Below are positions 1-5,445 of a stretch of DNA of 8,208 bases, one piece after another (position 1 is the stretch's first letter; the number at the start of each line of letters is the position of its first letter). Below the pieces are notes generated by a model. It did no database searches and had not been told where the DNA came from. It was given only the letters and a program-made list of their open reading frames with translations. Source of the stretch: Cellvibrio sp. (lineage in GTDB: Bacteria; Pseudomonadota; Gammaproteobacteria; Pseudomonadales; Cellvibrionaceae); assembly GCA_003524365.1 (NCBI GenBank), contig DQHS01000220.1, forward strand, positions 14,022 to 22,229, read 5' to 3'. A program made the position numbers and the translations under genes.

Positions 1-1601
1 TAAAGGTCTTCCTCGTAGCGATCGGCGTAACGAACCCCGACGGATAGGGTTTTAAAGAAGCCCTCTCCCAAGTCGTAATCGAGATCCAGATTAGATGCCA
101 GCATTTTGCCTACATTGTCAGTGGGTCTCCAACTCATTTGGCTCCAAGCATAACTCGCTGGATCAAGCAGCATATCTGAATCCGCAACCTGGAATTTTGG
201 CAAATCGCCGCGCAGATCCATACTGAAGGATGTAACCGGCACCGACAGGCCCGCACTCAAACCCGAGGACTCTGCGGTAGAATGAACATACTGCAGCGCG
301 CCTCTCAGGCGAGTTCTTTCATTAATGTTCCAAGTGAAACCCTGGCTAAAATCGCTGGTGGTATTGTCCGACGTTGAGAAACCGCGACTGCTGCCAGCAC
401 CCAGTACTTGTATGGTGCTGCAATCTGGTGGACTAGCACCCCAGTTCAGTGATTGGGCTTGCGTGCCATAGGGGGTGTTACAGTTGACTTGCTGGTTCTC
501 TGGAATCCAGCCCTGGCCAATAGTATCGCCTGCGCCAGCACCTACTGAGCCATAACCCATTTGATCAGCTTGTACCAGCACACCATTGCTATCAAAGGTG
601 GTTGCAGAACCATTAAGCGGCATGGTGCGGTCGCTAGCTAACCAGACACTGGTACCGTTATTGTCGCTCTGGTAATTGGAAACAAAGGCAGTTTGGAAGA
701 TGGTTAGACTCTCAGTGGGTGCCCACTGGAAAGCCTCGTAGAAACCGGTGCGCTCTCTTTGGAAATTGCTATCACCCCAACCGAAACCGCCGGTAATATA
801 GCGCTGCTCAGTCTCTCCATCGCTCACGCCGTTACCGTTGGCGTCGTAAAACTTTTTATAGTAGGGCTCAACACTTAAGTGGCCACTTTTTGACCGAAGC
901 TTCGAGTAGGCGACATCAACCAGAATACCCATTTCGCCGACCGAGGTATCAAAGCGTGTGGTCCCCAGAATCGATGTCGAACCATCCACTTCCTCCACGA
1001 GATCTGGATAGCTTAAACCGAGCGAACCGTGAACTGCTGGCGCATCATAATCAAAAGGCATCTTGGTACGTAAATTGATGGCGCCGCCTGTTCCGCCTTC
1101 GATCATATCAGCGCGGGTAGCTTTGTATACATCGACCGCCGCCATCAGCTCAGGGGTAACCTCACCCCAACTTAGACCGCTACCGCCGTTGGCGCCAAAA
1201 ATCTCCCTCCCGTTCAACATGCTGCTCGCGTTTGACAGGCCGCGCACCTGAATGCCCGAACCTTCCACCACAAACTGATCACCAGAACCATTCCAGCGGC
1301 TCATTGTGATGCCGGGAATACGCTGGAGAACCTCGGTGATCGAATTGTCTGGAAGCCTGCCGGCGTCATCTGCAACGATAGAGTCGACAATCGTGGTGGA
1401 GTTTTTCTTAAGTTCAGCCGCCGTCTCAATCGCTTGGCGCCGACCGGTGACTACAATGTTCTCAATCTGCTCATCATCTTCTTTAATTTCTTTGTCTTTG
1501 GCAGGCTCTGCTGCATAAGCCGCAGATCCAATCGCCATAATACTTGCTGCCAGTAATGTTTTCTTAAACCGACCATAGCTATAACTATTGTTATTTGACA
1601 T
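1..1601 (-). CDS. TonB-dependent outer-membrane receptor, N-terminal 533 residues (3' end outside window)
   Basis: The reading frame stays open from the ATG at 1601 to the left edge, so the C-terminal barrel strands are missing. Residues 1-30 form a signal peptide: a basic RFKK stretch, the hydrophobic run LLAASIMAIGSAAYA, and likely cleavage after AYA. An acidic segment leads to a TonB-box-like ENIVVTGRR at about 47-55. The plug domain spans about 60-180, with RLPDNSITEVLQRIPGI (82-98), IQVRGL (117-122) and EGGTGGAINLRTK (168-180), matching the Xanthomonas/Caulobacter-type receptors (TIGR01782-like). Barrel strands and loops follow; Cys374 and Cys394 could pair in an extracellular loop. By family knowledge it imports ligands across the outer membrane with TonB-ExbBD energy; receptors of this subfamily often take up oligosaccharides. 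The neighbouring GH74 gene suggests a glycan ligand, but siderophore transport is not excluded. The family and start are secure; the ligand is inferred. Confidence 0.95.
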   Translation of the reverse strand, partial: MSNNNSYSYGRFKKTLLAASIMAIGSAAYAAEPAKDKEIKEDDEQIENIVVTGRRQAIETAAELKKNSTTIVDSIVADDAGRLPDNSITEVLQRIPGITMSRWNGSGDQFVVEGSGIQVRGLSNASSMLNGREIFGANGGSGLSWGEVTPELMAAVDVYKATRADMIEGGTGGAINLRTKMPFDYDAPAVHGSLGLSYPDLVEEVDGSTSILGTTRFDTSVGEMGILVDVAYSKLRSKSGHLSVEPYYKKFYDANGNGVSDGETEQRYITGGFGWGDSNFQRERTGFYEAFQWAPTESLTIFQTAFVSNYQSDNNGTSVWLASDRTMPLNGSATTFDSNGVLVQADQMGYGSVGAGAGDTIGQGWIPENQQVNCNTPYGTQAQSLNWGASPPDCSTIQVLGAGSSRGFSTSDNTTSDFSQGFTWNINERTRLRGALQYVHSTAESSGLSAGLSVPVTSFSMDLRGDLPKFQVADSDMLLDPASYAWSQMSWRPTDNVGKMLASNLDLDYDLGEGFFKTLSVGVRYADRYEEDL

Positions 1602-1610
1602 CTCTAGATA

Positions 1611-1616
1611 CCACCT
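1611..1616 (-). promoter_or_regulatory. Ribosome binding site of the TonB-dependent receptor
   Basis: On the minus strand AGGTGG lies 9 nt before the ATG at 1601. It supports that start, which also places a proper signal peptide at the N-terminus. Confidence 0.7.
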
Positions 1617-1636
1617 CGTTTATGTTTATATATCTA

Positions 1637-1665
1637 CTTATAATTTTTAACCTGGGTTCCAACAA
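1637..1665 (-). promoter_or_regulatory. Candidate sigma-70-type promoter of the receptor gene
   Basis: Read on the minus strand, TTGTTG (1665-1660) and TATAAG (1642-1637) are separated by 17 nt. The -10 matches five of six consensus bases and the -35 only the TTG half. Transcription would start near 1630, leaving a leader of about 30 nt that contains the ribosome binding site. AT-rich DNA produces such matches by chance, so this is a candidate only. Confidence 0.35.
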
Positions 1666-1744
1666 TCAATCAGGCTGGGAAAATCGATTGAATATTCCTT
1701 ACCATCGTTTCGATTGCTAATACCGAGGAAACTGCAGGAACAAT

Positions 1745-1756
1745 AAAAACGTTTTT
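1745..1756. repeat. Perfect 12-bp palindrome upstream of the receptor gene
   Basis: AAAAACGTTTTT is an exact palindrome about 80 bp upstream of the receptor's promoter candidate. Its right-hand core AACGTTTT recurs at 1801-1808. It could be an operator, but the AT-rich setting makes chance palindromes common and no known regulator motif was recognised. Confidence 0.35.
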
Positions 1757-1928
1757 CATTCCACGCGCTCAATTAGGCTATTTTTTTGTCACTGGTGAAT
1801 AACGTTTTACAAGGAATATGTTTTACATTTAAAAAAATTGAACAAATGGCGCCGATTTTTCTATTTTTGTAATTGGTATTAACGGCGATTCGAGGACTGG
1901 AACGAGGTTTGTGTTACTTCTATAAACA

Positions 1929-1954
1929 ATCAGCCCAGTAATGACTGGGCTGAT
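1929..1954 (-). terminator. Hairpin terminator downstream of the GH74 gene
   Basis: ATCAGCCCAGT (1929-1939) and ACTGGGCTGAT (1944-1954) form a perfect 11-bp stem around a 4-nt loop. It begins 28 nt past the GH74 stop codon in the direction of transcription. On the minus strand it is followed by TGTTTATAG, a broken T-tract, so termination may be partial. The plus-strand flank has no T-run and no gene approaches from that side, so it is assigned to the GH74 gene. It argues against simple co-transcription of GH74 and the receptor. Confidence 0.75.
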
Positions 1955-1982
1955 GCTCTACTTCTACTACAACAAACTCATA

Positions 1983-4799
1983 TTAATAGTTATATAAAAT
2001 ACCGCGACCACCACCCGAGATATAAACCCGGCCATAGATGTTTTGATCAGCAGCTACCTGACCAACACCACCAAACTGATGATCGTCATCATTAATGCGC
2101 GTCCAGTTAACGCCCATATCATCGGAACGATATAAACCCTGCACACCATTAATGGTTCCCACCAAATAAACCGCAGCCGAGTACGCAGAACCTGGTGCAG
2201 GTTTACCTAAAGCAACCATATTGGCACCAAACAATTCTGGAGTCTTCCAGGTCTCATTGCTGCCCCATACTGATGCCATTGCGGTTAGTTTTTCCCAGGT
2301 TACGCCGCCATTGATTGAGTGATAAAGGCTGTTGCCATCTGCCATCCACACATCACCTTCAACATTAGGATTCACCTCCAACGAGGTATGGTGGAAATAG
2401 TTCGCGCGCAATGTGAGGGTTGGATCGGTGCTCTGGGTAAAGGTGTGGCCACCGTCAGTCGAGTAGTAGAACTTGCCGCCCGCACCCCACCAAGAACCAC
2501 CATGATCGTAAGCGTAGACTTTGCTGGGATTTTTACGATCTGCCGCCACGTGATAACTGCGGTTGACACTAAATGCTTCCAACATCGGAAGATTAGTGGC
2601 GATCCAGGTGCTGCCATTGTTAGTGGAGTAATAAGGCTTTTTATTGGCGACTGCCCACACCAGATTCCCCGGCGATGTAACGGCAATATTCGACTCCCCA
2701 GAAAGGTTGCTGGTAGCTTCAGGCGGATAAGAAGCAAATGTCGTCCATGTTTGCCCTGCATTGGTGGAGTAAGCACCGGCTGGAGCTGTGCTTGCACCAT
2801 GAGCCTGGGCACCAATTGATGCTATATAAGAAGAATCCGACCAAGCCACATCCACACTCACTCCATTGCCAAATGGTATCTGGCGAGTGGGCGTTGTCTG
2901 CAGCGAGGTGTGAACAAAAGTCCCCACATCCCACGAACTGTTCAGCAATACATAAGGTGCACCGGCTGGCGGGGTGGTGATTTCAATCGGCGCAGTCTCC
3001 TCGATGCCATCGATCATTTCATTCCAACTTGGCTCCGCAGCAGACGCATTGTTTGTAACCCAAACACCTCCACCATGCACATGCAACACACGATCAGGAT
3101 TGAACGGATCAATTTCGACATCATCAATCCAGCCGCTAACGCCGCCAGCAGGTGTGTGTGGTTTATTGCCCGAAATTTCTCTCCAGGTCGCACCCGCATC
3201 TTCAGAGAATTCAACAACCGGAATACCATTCCAGTTACCCCAGGAATTGGTAACACCCAATGCGATTTTGGTTGTGGCTCCAGAGCCATATACAGAGAGA
3301 CCGCCGTAGCCATAACTTGTCCACTCGGTGGGATCAACACTTCTCAGCAAGGTCCAGGTGGTGCCATTAAGCTTATAAAGCCGACCCGGGCCATTTGCAC
3401 CGGGCCCTGCCCCCATGGTAAATGCCACATACAACACACCATCGGCTGCACGCGCCACATGAGGAATGTGGTAGCCCATTACTGGAGTCACCACCCCAGT
3501 CCATGATGCACCGCCATTGGTAGATTTATAGATGTTGTAAGGCAACCCGGCTACCGCAGCATAGTCCGGTGCCACGCCAACATAAATTGCTTGGGTTGCA
3601 TTACCGCTTCCCTTGGTCGCAGTATCGAAAAGGACGAATTGCACACCCATGGGGCTGCCAGAGTTGAAACTACCAAAAGTAGAGGGATCAATCTGATATG
3701 AAGATAAGCTTGTCACTTGCCCCCAGGTCGAACCGCTATCAGTACTTTTCCACAACCCGGCCGTGCGTGAGCCATAAAATACGATTGATGGTTTGTTAGG
3801 ATCAACCATCATACGTTCACCAATCGCACGCCCCTGATTATTCGATCCAACCGGAAATGGCAGCTCTGTATGTGACCAATGATCACCACGATCGGAAGAT
3901 ATATAAAGGCGCCCATTGCCGCCATTAACATACATCCCGGTACTCATATAAACCTTGTTGGTGTCATTGGGATCTATCGCCATGCTTTCTGTGCCATGGT
4001 AAAAACCTTCACTGGCACCAAAGCCGTCGGTGATAGCAACCCATTTAGACAACGTTGGATTCCAGCGATAAGCCCCGCCGATATCGGTTCGCGCATAGAG
4101 TAAGTTTGGCGTAGCCGGGTGAAAAACGAGACCAGGAACATAGCCCCCACCACCAATTTTTGCATTTGCCCAATTATTACCAATTGATGCTGAAATATTA
4201 AAACTATGACTAGTGCTGGTACCGCATGCATTGGTATAAACAGCAGTTGCCGTACAAGAATTTGTCGGTGTTATGGTTTGCTCACGCGCCGATCCGGATG
4301 TACCACACCCACTCCACGACCAGGTTCCCCAAGGCTGAGGCCCCAATTTTATTTCAGTGCCCGGGCTAATTTGTACGTTAGACGTTAACTGCCAAACTCC
4401 ATTCACAAAAACGTATGGTGTAATAGCGGTTCCGGCACAACTGCTCACAAGCGAAGCAGTAGCTGCTCCCGAATTGTAGCTTCCACCACCCGCATTAAAC
4501 TTAATCCAATACCAATACTGGGTGCCTGCTTGCGCCGTGGTATCCGTGTACGACCTTGAGTTGCTATTTACCGTGGCAATACGTGTACGACCATTGGGGT
4601 TGCTGTCGGTATCGCGATACACCTGCACCGAGCTAATTGCCCCTGTGACCATCCAACTTAAATTTATCGACGCACTAGTTCCTGTAGCACTTAGGCAAAC
4701 CGTTGCACCACCGCCACTACCACAAGACTGAGCAAAAGATGAGACACAAAAAAATGAAGTCAATATAAACGTTGAGATTATTGCAATTAGGGACCGCAT
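1983..4799 (-). CDS. Secreted GH74-family endo-glucanase/xyloglucanase with N-terminal FnIII-like and Ig-like modules
   Basis: A complete 938-residue protein. Residues 1-23 are a Sec signal peptide, with likely cleavage after SFA before Gln24. About 27-118 resemble a fibronectin-III module (SINLSWMV, SVQVYRDT, SYTDTTAQAGTQYWYWIK). About 121-205 resemble a small Ig-like module (GPQPWGTWSWSG). The mature protein's six cysteines (26, 35, 121, 165, 182, 192) all lie in this N-terminal part. From about 208 to the end is the catalytic double beta-propeller: IGGGGYVPG (215-223), then YARTDIGGAYRW (235-246), whose Asp239 matches the family's catalytic base. GWIDDVEIDPF (556-566) should hold the catalytic acid at Asp559 or Asp560. 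Nine Asp-boxes are visible, starting near 301, 351, 425, 532, 678, 725, 780, 828 and 892. By family knowledge it cuts beta-1,4-glucan backbones, chiefly xyloglucan. There is no C-terminal cellulose-binding module. The next Met is residue 50, beyond the signal peptide, so the start is secure. Fold is near certain; exact substrate is inferred. Confidence 0.95.
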   Translation of the reverse strand: MRSLIAIISTFILTSFFCVSSFAQSCGSGGGATVCLSATGTSASINLSWMVTGAISSVQVYRDTDSNPNGRTRIATVNSNSRSYTDTTAQAGTQYWYWIKFNAGGGSYNSGAATASLVSSCAGTAITPYVFVNGVWQLTSNVQISPGTEIKLGPQPWGTWSWSGCGTSGSAREQTITPTNSCTATAVYTNACGTSTSHSFNISASIGNNWANAKIGGGGYVPGLVFHPATPNLLYARTDIGGAYRWNPTLSKWVAITDGFGASEGFYHGTESMAIDPNDTNKVYMSTGMYVNGGNGRLYISSDRGDHWSHTELPFPVGSNNQGRAIGERMMVDPNKPSIVFYGSRTAGLWKSTDSGSTWGQVTSLSSYQIDPSTFGSFNSGSPMGVQFVLFDTATKGSGNATQAIYVGVAPDYAAVAGLPYNIYKSTNGGASWTGVVTPVMGYHIPHVARAADGVLYVAFTMGAGPGANGPGRLYKLNGTTWTLLRSVDPTEWTSYGYGGLSVYGSGATTKIALGVTNSWGNWNGIPVVEFSEDAGATWREISGNKPHTPAGGVSGWIDDVEIDPFNPDRVLHVHGGGVWVTNNASAAEPSWNEMIDGIEETAPIEITTPPAGAPYVLLNSSWDVGTFVHTSLQTTPTRQIPFGNGVSVDVAWSDSSYIASIGAQAHGASTAPAGAYSTNAGQTWTTFASYPPEATSNLSGESNIAVTSPGNLVWAVANKKPYYSTNNGSTWIATNLPMLEAFSVNRSYHVAADRKNPSKVYAYDHGGSWWGAGGKFYYSTDGGHTFTQSTDPTLTLRANYFHHTSLEVNPNVEGDVWMADGNSLYHSINGGVTWEKLTAMASVWGSNETWKTPELFGANMVALGKPAPGSAYSAAVYLVGTINGVQGLYRSDDMGVNWTRINDDDHQFGGVGQVAADQNIYGRVYISGGGRGILYNY

Positions 4800-4803
4800 A
4801 GGC

Positions 4804-4809
4804 CCTCCT
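4804..4809 (-). promoter_or_regulatory. Ribosome binding site of the GH74 gene
   Basis: A consensus AGGAGG lies on the minus strand, only 4 nt before the ATG at 4799. The motif is strong and the spacing slightly short. It fixes the start that yields the signal peptide. Confidence 0.75.
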
Positions 4810-4964
4810 GCTTATTCAATTATTATGAATTTTTATATACCCGGGGAAAACCGAATCACTACCGCAAAACAGATTTTAAAATTGTTTTTATCATTCGGAC
4901 GTTAAAACTTTCGCAGACAAGAGAAAAAGTCATTATTGTTATTTTTCACGGAGTATATAAACCC

Positions 4965-4994
4965 GGCAAAGCACTTACATCAAAACACTTTGCC
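4965..4994. repeat. Inverted repeat GGCAAAG / CTTTGCC in the divergent promoter region
   Basis: Seven-base arms (4965-4971 and 4988-4994) are separated by 16 bp, with another CTTTGCC at 5287-5293. The arms lie about 165-195 bp upstream of the GH74 start codon and the third copy about 155 bp upstream of the dehydrogenase start codon. A regulator site serving both genes is possible, but arms this short can arise by chance. Confidence 0.3.
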
Positions 4995-5357
4995 CACTTG
5001 AATCTAAAGCACAGAATTTCGTTAATCAATGCAAGTCCCAAGAGCAATGCGGGATTTAATAAGAATAATTACGTTTGTTTTATTTTTTTTTACTTTTGTT
5101 CCATAAACCCTGAGATAGCGCTTTAACTGAAATTAAAACGTGCTCATTAGTGGGGCAAGCCATCAATAGAAAACCAACATCACTTAAATAATCTTAAGCA
5201 TAATCTTTTCATGCAGCCTCACCCCTTTTGAAATAATTCCACTGTGAAAAATTTTAACGATACCCCCCACTAGCAAACCGACCAAACTTTGCCACGACAA
5301 AGTGTTAATAAGTGTCTATATACGTCAATTCACACTGCTTTGATGTCGCTGCTAACC

Positions 5358-5363
5358 TATAAT
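5358..5363 (+). promoter_or_regulatory. Candidate -10 element for the dehydrogenase-like gene
   Basis: A perfect TATAAT lies 82 nt before the start codon at 5446. No good -35 hexamer lies 16-18 nt upstream (CTGCTT at 17 nt), so the promoter may depend on an activator, or the match may be chance. Transcription would begin near 5370, giving a leader of about 75 nt. Confidence 0.35.
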
Positions 5364-5445
5364 CCTGCCTGACTATAACAACAGCTAAAAGAACACTCGC
5401 TTACGCGACACAACCCTTGTTCATCATAACCAGCATGAGACTCAC

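Larger units (their letters stand above)
1602..1982. other. AT-rich intergenic region between the GH74 gene and the receptor gene
   Basis: No convincing coding frame is seen on either strand. The receptor-proximal part carries a ribosome binding site and a promoter candidate, and the GH74-proximal part carries a perfect hairpin. The middle has the palindromes AATCGATT (1682-1689) and AAAAACGTTTTT (1745-1756), and a second AACGTTTT at 1801-1808. About 270 bp upstream of the promoter candidate is available for regulator binding. No operator was identified with confidence. Confidence 0.6.
4800..5445. other. Long AT-rich divergent regulatory region between the GH74 and dehydrogenase-like genes
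   Basis: 646 bp without a convincing coding frame, lying between the 5' ends of two divergent genes, so it must hold both promoters. Visible elements are the GH74 ribosome binding site, an inverted GGCAAAG/CTTTGCC pair (4965-4994) with a third CTTTGCC at 5287-5293, and two similar TATATA-plus-CCCGG segments (4834-4852 and 4954-4972). TAGTGGGG (5148-5155) is repeated inversely as CCCCACTA (5265-5272), and TATAAT occurs at 5358-5363. A T-rich run lies near 5079-5098. For GH74, AT-rich -10-like sequences (CATAAT and TATATA read on the minus strand, 4822-4839) occur without a good -35. No riboswitch or small RNA was recognised. Confidence 0.6.

Noticed and set aside
890..1518. Short plus-strand frames (62-70 codons) opposite the receptor gene
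   Set aside because: The minus-strand frame gives an unbroken receptor protein with plug motifs, so these are shadows.
2319..3506. Plus-strand open frames of 166 and 198 codons opposite the GH74 gene
   Set aside because: Both are antisense to a well-supported GH74 coding region and show no family features.
5243..5258. TGTGA as a possible CRP site
   Set aside because: The second half-site TCACA is absent at the required 6-bp spacing, so only half of the motif is present.
5148..5272. Inverted pair TAGTGGGG / CCCCACTA
   Set aside because: The 8-bp arms are about 110 bp apart with no other structure, which is too weak to call a site or a mobile-element end.
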